This document shows, in pieces, positions 36,256-45,900 of a stretch of DNA of 64,000 nucleotides. How positions within the stretch are numbered: the stretch's first letter is position 1; each line of letters begins with the position of its first letter. Under the pieces are notes generated by a model. It had not been told where the DNA came from. It searched no databases and worked only from the letters and a program-made list of their open reading frames with translations. Location of the stretch: positions 62,001-126,000 of the forward strand of contig NZ_BLVZ01000014.1 of assembly GCF_015471405.1 (NCBI RefSeq), written 5' to 3'. The position numbers and the translations under genes were made by a program. Origin of the DNA: Pseudomonas cichorii (GTDB lineage Bacteria; Pseudomonadota; Gammaproteobacteria; Pseudomonadales; Pseudomonadaceae).

Positions 36256-37901
36256 GTCGTGTTTACACCCTTTTGACCGGCCTGATTCTGGGGCTGGTCG
36301 TCTTGTCGTCACAGGCAGCGGAACTGATCGCCAAGGTCGATCGCACGCGCCTCAATTCCGGCGAGACCGTGGAGCTGACTCTGGAAACCACCGATGTCAC
36401 GCTGTTCGGCAAGCCCGACCTGAGCCCTCTGGATGACAGTTTCGATGTGCGCGGCACCCGCCAGATCAACCGGCTGACCACACTGGATGGCGGCAACCAG
36501 GCCACGACACGCTGGATCATTACCCTGTTGCCCAGACAGTCCGGCATTGTGGTAATCCCTTCGCTGCAACTGGGTGAAATGAAAAGCCAGCCGGTCAGCC
36601 TGCAAGTCATGCAGAGCGACACCCGGGAGCAAGGCAGCAAACTGGCGCCGATCTTCATTGAGGCAAGTCTGGATCAGGACAGCGTCTACGTTCAGGCCCA
36701 GGCGGTACTGACGCTGCGCATCTATCACTCGGTATCGCTGTTCGACGACAGCAGCCTGAGCGCCTTGCAGATCGCCGAGGCGCGGGTCGACAAGCTCGGC
36801 GACTCGCGCACCTATGAAAAACTGATCAATGGCGTACGCCATGGCGTGATCGAAACGCGCTATGCGATCTATCCCCAACAGAGCGGCACGCTTCAGGTTC
36901 CGGCGCTGGTCTTCAGTGCAACGCTGGTACAGACCGGCCTCCAGAACCAGGAAGCCAGCCCGTTCGGTCCGCAGCCGGGCAAGCTGATGCGGGTCAGCTC
37001 TGCCAGGATTCCCCTGAACGTCAAACCCAAGCCTGCCGACTACCCGGCCGATGTGCCCTGGCTGCCAGCCCGCAGTGTGACCCTCGAAGAAAACTGGAAC
37101 CCCGAACCGGGCAACAGTCAGGTCGGCGACTCCCTGACCCGCACCATCATTCTCAAGGCCGAAGGCCTGTCCGGCTCGCAACTGCCGCCGCTGCCTGCCA
37201 CGCAAGTCGCGGGCCTGAGGCATTACCCGGATCAACCGCAACTGGGTAATCTGGTCAGTGAACGCGGCCTGATCGGCACTCGCGAAGAACGTGAAGCCCT
37301 GGTGCCCAATCGTCCCGGCGCCATCGACCTGCCTACCGTGGACGTGACCTGGTGGAACACCCGCGAAGATCACCTGGAGCACAGCAGCCTCCCTGCACGC
37401 ACCCTGCAGATCAACAACAATCCGGGGCTGGCGGTGGACACTCCGGTCAATAACGAACAAGGTGGCCTGACGGTCCTCGGGCCGCCGGTCTGGCCGTGGC
37501 AACTGAGTACCGTGCTGTTCGCCCTGACCACCCTGCTGAGCCTGATTCTCTGGTGGCGGGCACGTGGCCAGCCAGCGGTGACCCGTTCGGTGCAGACCGG
37601 CCCAAGTCCGCGCACCGTACTGGACGATCTCAAGCGTGCATGTGCCGCCAACGATCCCCATGCAACCCGTCAGGCACTGGATGCCTGGGCACGCCAGCAG
37701 CCTGAAACCCTGGCCGACATGGCCGCCCGCTTCGTACCGTTGTCCGATGCGCTGGATGGCTTGAACGGCGCGCTGTACAGCGAAACCGGCAAGTTCTGGA
37801 TGGGCGAAGACCTGTGGCGCGCCATCCGCACCCTGCCCGCAGCCGAGCGGATACAGGACCCCACAGGCGATGCAGGGTTGCCGCCGCTTTATCCGAAATG
37901 A
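36252..37901 (+). CDS. BatD-like protein (oxygen-tolerance domain)
   Basis: A 549-residue protein with an N-terminal signal segment (MSRVYTLLTGLILGLVVLSS, then QAAE), periplasmic beta-rich domains (about 25-410, BatD/oxygen-tolerance type, SQAAELIAKVDRTRLNSGETVEL) and a C-terminal transmembrane helix near 420-440, followed by a cytoplasmic tail. The ATG at 36252 overlaps the previous stop by 4 bases (ATGA). It is the last gene of the moxR operon; a REP-like element follows. Confidence 0.9.
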   Translation: MSRVYTLLTGLILGLVVLSSQAAELIAKVDRTRLNSGETVELTLETTDVTLFGKPDLSPLDDSFDVRGTRQINRLTTLDGGNQATTRWIITLLPRQSGIVVIPSLQLGEMKSQPVSLQVMQSDTREQGSKLAPIFIEASLDQDSVYVQAQAVLTLRIYHSVSLFDDSSLSALQIAEARVDKLGDSRTYEKLINGVRHGVIETRYAIYPQQSGTLQVPALVFSATLVQTGLQNQEASPFGPQPGKLMRVSSARIPLNVKPKPADYPADVPWLPARSVTLEENWNPEPGNSQVGDSLTRTIILKAEGLSGSQLPPLPATQVAGLRHYPDQPQLGNLVSERGLIGTREEREALVPNRPGAIDLPTVDVTWWNTREDHLEHSSLPARTLQINNNPGLAVDTPVNNEQGGLTVLGPPVWPWQLSTVLFALTTLLSLILWWRARGQPAVTRSVQTGPSPRTVLDDLKRACAANDPHATRQALDAWARQQPETLADMAARFVPLSDALDGLNGALYSETGKFWMGEDLWRAIRTLPAAERIQDPTGDAGLPPLYPK

Positions 37902-37905
37902 GATC

Positions 37906-37942
37906 TTCGCGAATGAATTCGCTCCTACACCGCTTGTAGGAG
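37906..37942. repeat. REP-like repeat, half copy
   Basis: TTCGCGAATGAATTCGCTCC at 37906-37925 repeats the left arm of the 14451 element; CTCCTAC/GTAGGAG (37922-37928 and 37936-37942) forms a short inverted repeat. It lies between batD and sbcD. Confidence 0.8.
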
Positions 37943-37967
37943 TCCGCCCCAAAATACAGGTCAATCA

Positions 37968-39212
37968 ATGCGTTTGTTTCACACCTCCGACTGGCATCTG
38001 GGTCAGAACCTCCATGGTCAGGAGCGGGACTTTGAACACGCCAGCTTTCTGAGCTGGCTGCTGGCCCGTCTGGCAGAGCGTCAGCCTGATGTGCTGCTGA
38101 TCGCAGGCGATATCTTCGACACGGTCAACCCGCCGGTCAAAGCCCAGGAGCGCCTGTACGACTTTATCGTCAACGCCCATGAGCAACAGCCGCTGCTGAC
38201 CATCGTCATGATTGCCGGTAACCACGACTCTGGCTCACGCATCGAATTGCCTGCCCCACTGATGCGCCGCTTGCGCACTCACGCGCTGGGTCGGGTGCTG
38301 TGGCTGGATGATGGTTCGCTGGATGTCGACCGCCTGTTGCTGCCGTTGCCTGATGCAAAAGGTGAGGTTCGGGCATGGTGTCTGGCCTTGCCGTTTCTGC
38401 GCCCGGCCGAAGTCACGGGCGCAACCCTGGGCGACGATTACCTGCGTGGCATTGCCAAAGTCCATGAATTGCTGATCGAAGCCGCCAACGTAAAACGTCA
38501 GCCGGGTCAGGCCCTGATCGCGGTCAGCCATGCGCACATGGCCGGAGGTTCGGTGTCCGAAGACTCCGAACGCAGCCTGATCATCGGCAATGCCGAAGCG
38601 CTGCCCGCCAGCCTGTTCGGCCCGAGCATCACCTACGTCGCCCTCGGCCATCTGCACAAGCCGCAGCGGGTCAACGGTGAAGATCGTATCCGCTACAGCG
38701 GCTCGCCCATTCCGCTGTCATTCTCGGAAATCGACTACAAGCACCAGATTCTGGAAATCAACTGCGACGGCGAGCAACTGGTCAGCGTAGAACCTCGCCT
38801 GATCCCCCGCGCCGTCAACCTGCAACGCCTCGGCCCTGCCCCGCTGGCCGAACTGTTGCTGCAACTCAAGGGCCTGCCGGACATCGACCTGCTGGCCGAC
38901 ATTGACCGCCAGCCCTGGCTGGAAGTGCGCGTACGCCTGGACGAGCCGCAACCGGACCTGCGCAACCAGATAGAAACCGCCCTGCAAGGCAAGGCCGTGC
39001 GTCTGGTACGCATCGGTGCCGAATATGCCGGCAAGGGCAGCCTTGATGGCGGTGATGAGCAATCGACCCTGATCGAACTGGGCCAGCTCAGCCCACAGGA
39101 GCTGTTCAGCCGTGCCTGGGAGGAAAACTTCGGCAGCGCGGTGGATGAACAGACCCTTACCGATTTCGCCACGCTGCTGCGTGAAGTTCAGCAGGAGAGC
39201 GAACAGCCATGA
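37968..39212 (+). CDS. sbcD: Exonuclease subunit SbcD (Mre11 homologue)
   Basis: A 414-residue metallophosphoesterase of the SbcD/Mre11 class: DWHLGQNLHG, GDIFDTVNPP, GNHDSGSR, SHAHMAGG and YVALGHLHKPQR supply the metal ligands, followed by the SbcD-type C-terminal DNA-binding/capping domain. It works with SbcC in cleaving hairpin and blocked DNA ends. The stop overlaps the sbcC ATG by 4 bases. Confidence 0.95.
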   Translation: MRLFHTSDWHLGQNLHGQERDFEHASFLSWLLARLAERQPDVLLIAGDIFDTVNPPVKAQERLYDFIVNAHEQQPLLTIVMIAGNHDSGSRIELPAPLMRRLRTHALGRVLWLDDGSLDVDRLLLPLPDAKGEVRAWCLALPFLRPAEVTGATLGDDYLRGIAKVHELLIEAANVKRQPGQALIAVSHAHMAGGSVSEDSERSLIIGNAEALPASLFGPSITYVALGHLHKPQRVNGEDRIRYSGSPIPLSFSEIDYKHQILEINCDGEQLVSVEPRLIPRAVNLQRLGPAPLAELLLQLKGLPDIDLLADIDRQPWLEVRVRLDEPQPDLRNQIETALQGKAVRLVRIGAEYAGKGSLDGGDEQSTLIELGQLSPQELFSRAWEENFGSAVDEQTLTDFATLLREVQQESEQP

Positions 39213-42200
39213 AGATTCTCGCCATTCGCCTGAAAAACCTCGCCTCGCTGGCCGGGCCGTTCGAGCTGGATTTCACCGCCGAACCACTGGCCAGTGCCGG
39301 CCTGTTCGCGATCACCGGCCCTACCGGCGCGGGCAAGAGCACGTTGCTTGACGCCCTGTGCCTGGCGCTGTTCGGGGCGATTCCGCGCCTGAGCAATATC
39401 GGCCAGTCCAAGGTCCCGGATGTGGAAGGCGAAATCACCACCAGCGACCCGCGCACCCTGCTGCGCCGCGGCACTGGCAGCGGTTACGCCGAAGTGGATT
39501 TTGTCGGCATCGATCAACGTCGCTACCGCGCCCGCTGGGAAACCAACCGGGCACGGGACAACGCTGCGAAAAAGCTGCAAGCCAGCCGCCAGACCCTTAC
39601 CGACCTGGACAGCGAACAGATCCTCAGCAACCAGAGCAAACGCGAGTTCGAGCAACTGATCGAACAGCGCCTGGGGCTCAACTTCGAGCAGTTCACCCGT
39701 GCCGTGATGCTGGCCCAGAGCGAGTTCAGTGCCTTCCTCAAGGCCGATGACAAGGAACGCAGCGAGCTGCTGGAAAAACTGACCAACACGGCCATCTACA
39801 GCCAGCTCGGACGCCGCGCCTACAGCAAGAGCAAGGAAGCCGAAGAAGCGCTCAAGACCCTTACCGCCCAGGCAGGTAACATCACCCCGCTTGAGCCCGA
39901 GCAACGCGCCGAACTCGAACAGAACCTGAGCGAAGCTCAGCAACAGCACAAGGCCCATCAGGCACAACTGCGCCAGCTGGAACTCAAGCAACAATGGCTC
40001 ACTGAGCTGCATCGCCTGCGCGATGAACAGCTCAGCGCCAACGAAAGCCTGAACAGCGCGCAACAGGATTGGGACAACCAGCAAGGCCAGCGCCAGACAC
40101 TCGGCCAACTGGAGCGTCTGGGGCCGCAACGCCATCGCTTTGCCCGCCGCATCGCCCTCAATGCCCAGCTAAACCCACTGGCTGAGCGTATTGGTCAGCA
40201 TCAAGCTCAAGAAGCCGCACTACAGACGCAACAGCAGCAACTGGAAAGCGCCCGCAGCAACGCGCACGCGAAACTGCTTGAAGCCCAGCAGCAACAGAAC
40301 GATGCCAAGCCACTGCTGCAACAGGCCTTTGCAAGCCAGAACACCCTGAACCACCTGACTCAAGAACTGGCCAGGATCGTCGCGCTCCAGCAACAGGCTG
40401 AGCAGAGCAGCACACAAGGCCAGAGCCAGTTGCAAGGTTTGCTCGACCAACAGCAACAGGTCGCAGAGCGCCTGGAGCGCATCGCGCAACAACTGGAGCA
40501 AAGCACTGAACTCACACCGCTGGCACACGCCTGGAACGCCTGGCGCGACCGACTCAAATCCCTGACGCTGACCGCCAATCGCCTGAAGCACGGGCAAGGC
40601 GAGTTGCCTGCCCTGCAACAAAGCGCCGCCGATGCCGATGAGCAGTTGATCCAGCAGCGCAGCGACCTGGAAGTGCTGTACCGCGAGGCCGATTGCGAAG
40701 CAGAAGCTGTCACCGAACAGACCCAGATTCTGGGCAGCCTGTTGCAGGACAACCGCAAGCAGCAGCGCGCCTTTGAAGAGCTGGCTCGCTTGTGGGCCAG
40801 CCAGCAGGAAATCGATAAACAACAGCAAACCCTCGGCCAACAGCAGCAGGAAGCCCAGCAGGAACGTGAAAAGCTCAATGCCGAAGGCATCCAGACCCGG
40901 GACGATCTGAAAGTTGCCGAGCAGACCCTGAGCGTCACTCAGCAATTGCTGGAACGTCAGCGTCTGGCCCGCAGCGCCAGCGTCGAAGAACTGCGCGAAC
41001 AGTTGCAGGATGACCAGCCATGCCCGGTGTGCGGCAGTGTTGAACATCCCTGGCATCAACCCGAAGCACTGCTGCAAAGCCTGACTCGACACGATGAAAC
41101 CGAACAGGCCGGCGCACAGAAAGCGGTGGATGAGCTAAAGGAAAAGTACACAAGGCTGCGCGAACAGGTCGGCGGTGTCATTGCCCGGCAGAAAGAACTC
41201 ATCCGTCAGCAGGAAAAACTGACGCTCCAGCAGCAGGAACTCGCTCCTGATCTGCAAGCCCACACCCTCGGTGCGCAACTGCTGGACCGTGATGCCACGC
41301 AACGTGACGGCTGGCTGAAGCAGCAGCTCAGCCAGTTGAGCGAAGTCATCAGCCGCGACGAGCAGCGCCAGGATGCATTGCTCAAGCTGCAAAAAGACGC
41401 TGCACGCCTGCAACAGCAGGTACAGGCCGCCCATGAAGCCAGCCAGACCGCCGCACGGCATGTCACGGACCAGATCAAGCAACTTGAAGCGGATCGCGAG
41501 CGTCTGGAGGAAGAACTGACGGCACTGGCCACGCTGGTATCGCCGCAGCTTCTGGACAACCTGCGCAACGACGCTTCGGCCACCGTCATGCAGCTTGAGC
41601 AACAAGTGACCCAGCGTCTGGACCAGCTCGAACAGCAAAGCGAAGAACAGCAGGAACAGCGCGAACGCCAGCAGCGGATCGAGAAGGAACAGGTCGAGCA
41701 ACAGAACCGTGTCCAGCGTCAGGCTGAACTGCTTGAACAGGTTCAGGCCCTGAGCCAGCAGCAACACGCCAGCCAACAGATATTGGCCGAACTGCTGGGC
41801 TCCCATGCCGATGCCCAACAGTGGCAAAACGCGCTGGAACAAGCCGTCGAACAGGCCCGACACGCTGAAACCTCGGCAGGCCAGACCTTGCAGGATGTTC
41901 ACCACCAACTGATTCAGCTCAATGCCGAACTCAAGGCCGATCAACAACAGTTGCAGGCTCTGGAACAGGAGTCCCGCGAACTCGACGGCCAGATCAGAGA
42001 GTGGCGCAGCAGCCATCACGAACTGGATGACGCAGCACTTGAAAACCTGCTGACTTACGACGACGCCCGCATCGATCAACTGCGCCAGCAACTGAGCCGC
42101 AGTGAAAAGGCCCTGGAGCAAGCCAAAGTGTTGCTGCATGAGCGCGAACAGCGCCTGCAACAGCATCAGGCGCAACACAGCGACATTACCGATAACGAGC

Positions 42201-42853
42201 AACTGGCCGCTGCCCTGCTTCAGGTTCAGACCGAATGTGAAATCAGCGAACAGCACTGCGCCGACCTGCGCGCCAGGCTGAGCGAAGATGAACAGCGACG
42301 TAACGCCAACAGCGAGCTGCAAGCGCGCATCGCGCTGGCCACAAGCGAGTATCAACGCTGGGCGCGTCTGGCGGCGTTGATCGGTTCGGCGGAAGGCGAC
42401 AAGTTCCGCAAGATCGCTCAGGCCTACAACCTCGACCTGCTGGTCCATCACGCCAACGCCCAGCTCAGGCAACTGGTACGCCGTTATCGCCTCAAGCGCG
42501 GCGGCAGCATGCTTGGCCTGCTGGTGCTGGATACGGAAATGGGCGATGAACTGCGCTCGGTGCATTCGCTGTCGGGCGGGGAAACCTTCCTCGTCTCGCT
42601 GGCCCTGGCATTGGGGCTGGCCTCGATGGCGTCGAGCACCTTGCGTATCGAATCGCTGTTCATCGACGAAGGCTTCGGCAGCCTGGACCCCGAATCCCTG
42701 CAACTGGCCATGGACGCCCTGGACGGCCTACAGGCCCAGGGACGCAAGGTTGGCGTGATCTCTCACGTACAGGAAATGCATGAGCGGATTCCGGTACAGA
42801 TCAAGGTACGTCGACAGGGGAACGGGTTGAGTACGATAGAGGTTGGGGATTGA
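39209..42853 (+). CDS. sbcC: Exonuclease subunit SbcC (Rad50 homologue)
   Basis: A 1214-residue SMC-like ATPase. The N-terminal Walker A TGPTGAGKST (about 37-46) and C-terminal signature LSGGETFLVSLALALGL and Walker B LFIDEGFGSLD (about 1120-1160) form the ATPase head. Between them lies a Gln/Glu-rich coiled coil folded at the zinc hook CPVCG (Cys605 and Cys608). It forms the SbcCD complex with the preceding gene. The last coiled-coil strands show very high Gln content, as usual in Pseudomonas SbcC. Confidence 0.95.
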   Translation: MKILAIRLKNLASLAGPFELDFTAEPLASAGLFAITGPTGAGKSTLLDALCLALFGAIPRLSNIGQSKVPDVEGEITTSDPRTLLRRGTGSGYAEVDFVGIDQRRYRARWETNRARDNAAKKLQASRQTLTDLDSEQILSNQSKREFEQLIEQRLGLNFEQFTRAVMLAQSEFSAFLKADDKERSELLEKLTNTAIYSQLGRRAYSKSKEAEEALKTLTAQAGNITPLEPEQRAELEQNLSEAQQQHKAHQAQLRQLELKQQWLTELHRLRDEQLSANESLNSAQQDWDNQQGQRQTLGQLERLGPQRHRFARRIALNAQLNPLAERIGQHQAQEAALQTQQQQLESARSNAHAKLLEAQQQQNDAKPLLQQAFASQNTLNHLTQELARIVALQQQAEQSSTQGQSQLQGLLDQQQQVAERLERIAQQLEQSTELTPLAHAWNAWRDRLKSLTLTANRLKHGQGELPALQQSAADADEQLIQQRSDLEVLYREADCEAEAVTEQTQILGSLLQDNRKQQRAFEELARLWASQQEIDKQQQTLGQQQQEAQQEREKLNAEGIQTRDDLKVAEQTLSVTQQLLERQRLARSASVEELREQLQDDQPCPVCGSVEHPWHQPEALLQSLTRHDETEQAGAQKAVDELKEKYTRLREQVGGVIARQKELIRQQEKLTLQQQELAPDLQAHTLGAQLLDRDATQRDGWLKQQLSQLSEVISRDEQRQDALLKLQKDAARLQQQVQAAHEASQTAARHVTDQIKQLEADRERLEEELTALATLVSPQLLDNLRNDASATVMQLEQQVTQRLDQLEQQSEEQQEQRERQQRIEKEQVEQQNRVQRQAELLEQVQALSQQQHASQQILAELLGSHADAQQWQNALEQAVEQARHAETSAGQTLQDVHHQLIQLNAELKADQQQLQALEQESRELDGQIREWRSSHHELDDAALENLLTYDDARIDQLRQQLSRSEKALEQAKVLLHEREQRLQQHQAQHSDITDNEQLAAALLQVQTECEISEQHCADLRARLSEDEQRRNANSELQARIALATSEYQRWARLAALIGSAEGDKFRKIAQAYNLDLLVHHANAQLRQLVRRYRLKRGGSMLGLLVLDTEMGDELRSVHSLSGGETFLVSLALALGLASMASSTLRIESLFIDEGFGSLDPESLQLAMDALDGLQAQGRKVGVISHVQEMHERIPVQIKVRRQGNGLSTIEVGD

Positions 42854-42898
42854 GGGCGAGGTTGTTCGCTCTTGCATGAGCTGGAGAACCTGCTTGAA

Positions 42899-42929
42899 CG
42901 AACAGCCCGCCATCAAGGCGGGCTGTTCG
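42899..42929. terminator. Bidirectional terminator between sbcC and the RTX gene
   Basis: CGAACAGCCCGCC (42899-42911) and GGCGGGCTGTTCG (42917-42929) form a 13-bp perfect stem with a 5-base loop. It lies between two convergent genes, so it can serve both; only a short T-run follows on the plus strand. Confidence 0.75.
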
Positions 42930-42943
42930 TTTACTCCTGAAGA

Positions 42944-45900
42944 CTACTGCCAGTTTGCTGCGATCACGGCATTGAGCTGATCATGCTGCGCCTGACTCAG
43001 GTTGACTTCCCCTCCCTCTGGCGCACCAAAAGCCGCCATGGCACTGACGAGGTTCTCGACCTGATTGGCATACAAGGTCGAACCGCCCGCCTGAATGGCA
43101 TCCAGGCGCTGGGACGAACCGACATACCAATCCTGTACGGTAACGCTGTCTTGCGCTCCCCGAAGATCAATCACCAGGCTATTCCCCTGACGCGATAACC
43201 AGAGGTTGTCACGGCTGACACCTTCAATGCTCAGCACATCGTTATCAGCCTCAGGTGTGTTCGACAGGTTGTTTAGCACGTCCTGACCATCACCGCTGGC
43301 AAACGCATAGGTGTCACTCCCGCCGCCACCGATCAGGTAATCGTTACCAGCATTACCACGCAGGAAGTCGTTACCCGCACCGCCGTCGATCAGGTCAGCA
43401 TCGGATGAACCCAGGATGATCTGGTTGCCCGCCTGACCAGCGAAAACCGTGCCGAAAGCACGCTCGTCGGGCAGGTTCAGGTAAGCCGGTGAACCGGCTG
43501 GATCGGGATTGCTCAGGCCAAAGGCATCGAACAACTGACTGGCCGTGATCTGCCCGCCCGAGGCGAATGTGATGCTGTCCACCACGTAGTCTCCACCCAG
43601 GAACCAGTTCCTGATCGTCACCTTGTCACTGCCGCCACTGACATTGAGCACCAGGTCATTGCCACTTTTCATCAGGCCGCTGGCAACCTGATTGAAGCTG
43701 ACGCCCTCAAAATGCAGCGTGTCGGTACCGCCGCCGCTGTTGTCGATCGTCTCCTGACCGCCTCCGGCGGAAAAGACATAGGTGTCGTCACCACGACCAC
43801 CGATCAGCGTATCGTTGCCTGCACCGCCGTCCAGGGTGTCGCTGCCGTTGCCACCCTCCAGACGATCGTTCCCGGCGTCGCCGAACAAGGCGTCATTGCC
43901 ATTGAACCCCTGCAACAGGTCGCTCTGCGCAGTGCCGTCGAGCACATCATCGCCGGTCGATCCCTGGGCCGTATTGTCGAAGCCTGCCGCTGGAGCCGGC
44001 ATGGACAGTCCGAAGGCACCGTAGATCTGCGCTGCCGTGAGCTGGCCGCCGGTTTCAAAGGTAAAATTCTCCACCAGACGGTCGCCGCCCAGGAAGAATT
44101 CCTTGAGCGTTATCTGGTTGGCCGAACTGCCGTTGACCCGAAGAATCAGGTCATTGCCCGACTTCATCAAACCACTGGCCACCTGATTGAAAGTGATGCC
44201 ATTGGCGAACAGCAGCGTATCTGCGCCACCGATTTCCTCGATGACATCCTGGCCCGCGGTATAGACATAAGTGTCATCGCCAATGCCGCCAATCAGGGTG
44301 TCGTTGCCCGCAACACCATTGAGCGTATCGTTGCCGGCCCCGCCCAGAAGGATGTCGTTGCCAGTCGTGCCGGTCAGTACATCGGAACCGCCCACACCCG
44401 CCACCGGCGGCTCTCCCGTCCCGCCTGGATTGCCGGGTTCGGTCGGCTCCTCCGGTTCGCCCGGCTCAACCGGCTCTTCGCCACCGCTCCCGTCGGGCAG
44501 CGCCGTGAGCCGCCCGGCGATCTGGGCGGTGGTCAGGTAACTGCCGCCATCGGGTTGCACATAATCGATGGCGTAATCGCTGCCGAGAAAATGATTGGTG
44601 ACACGGACCTGCTGACCAAGATCGCCATCGACCAGGATGATCAGATCATCACCATCACGGTGGTAACTCAGGCGGGACAAAGCCACGTCCAGGAAGAACA
44701 CTCCGTCGAAGCCGCCCCCACTGTTGTCGATGACATCCACGCCGTCGCCTGCGCGGTAATAGTAGGCATCGTCGCCCGTTCCACCGGCCAAGGCATCGTC
44801 GCCATCCTCACCGATCAATACGTCGTTGCCAGCGCCACCGATGAGCCAGTCGTTACCTGAGCCATTGTGCTGGCCATTGCCGCCTGACAAGTAGTCGTTA
44901 CCGTCGCCACCCTCGACCTGATCGTCGCCGCCCATGCCGAACACGGTGTCGTTACCTGCCAGGCCACGCAGAAGGTCTCGACCGTCGTAACCAGCCAGTT
45001 GCTCACCGCTTACCGTGCCTTCGATCAGGGCGTCAAAGCCGCCAGCCACGCCCTGCGCAGCGACGATATGGCCTATGCGCTCGGCGCTCAGCAGATAACC
45101 ACCGGAGGGTTGCACGTAGCTGATAGCCTTGTCGCCCCCGAGGAAGTGACCGAGCACCCGCACCGACTGCGCGCTATCGCCATCGATCAGAATCAGCAGG
45201 TCGTCGCCAACACGACTGAAGCTCAGGCGGTCCTGACCGATATCATCCGTGAAAAACACCCCTGAATAGCCGCCACTATTGTCAATGATGTCGGCCCCGC
45301 CTCCCGGGTTATAAACATACTTGTCGTCACCCGTTCCGGCTGCCAGGAAGTCGTCTCCGGCACCTCCGTTGAGCTGGTCATTGCCGCTGCCTCCGTAGAG
45401 GCTGTCGTTGCCGGCCTCGCCTTCGAGGTAGTCGTTGCCGTCTTCGCCATGAATCACATCGTCGCCAGCACGGCCCCATGCCTGATCATCACCGTCACCC
45501 AGGCGGATGTGATCGTCGAGTTCACGGTAGCCAATGAAGCTGTCGCCACTGGAAGTACCCTGCCAGACCACACGGTTCTCCACATCGGCCTGGCTCAGCG
45601 AGCTGCCGTCGGCGAACAGGAAGTGCTCCAGCTTGAAGTGGTCGGTCGGCTCCTGGAACCAGTTCTGTACCGTGATCGAATCGCTGCCGTTAGCATGCTC
45701 GATGATCAGGTCGTCGCCACGGCGCACGAAACTCAAATCGGAAGCTGCGATACCGGCACCGAAGCTCAGGGTGTCGGTACTCGGCTCGATGTTGCTGTAA
45801 GACTCACCCGGCCGCCGCTCGATCAACAGGTCTTGGCCATCGCCCAGACTGAAGAGGTAAGTGTCATCGCCGAACGAACCGTAAAGCGTATCGCTGCCGG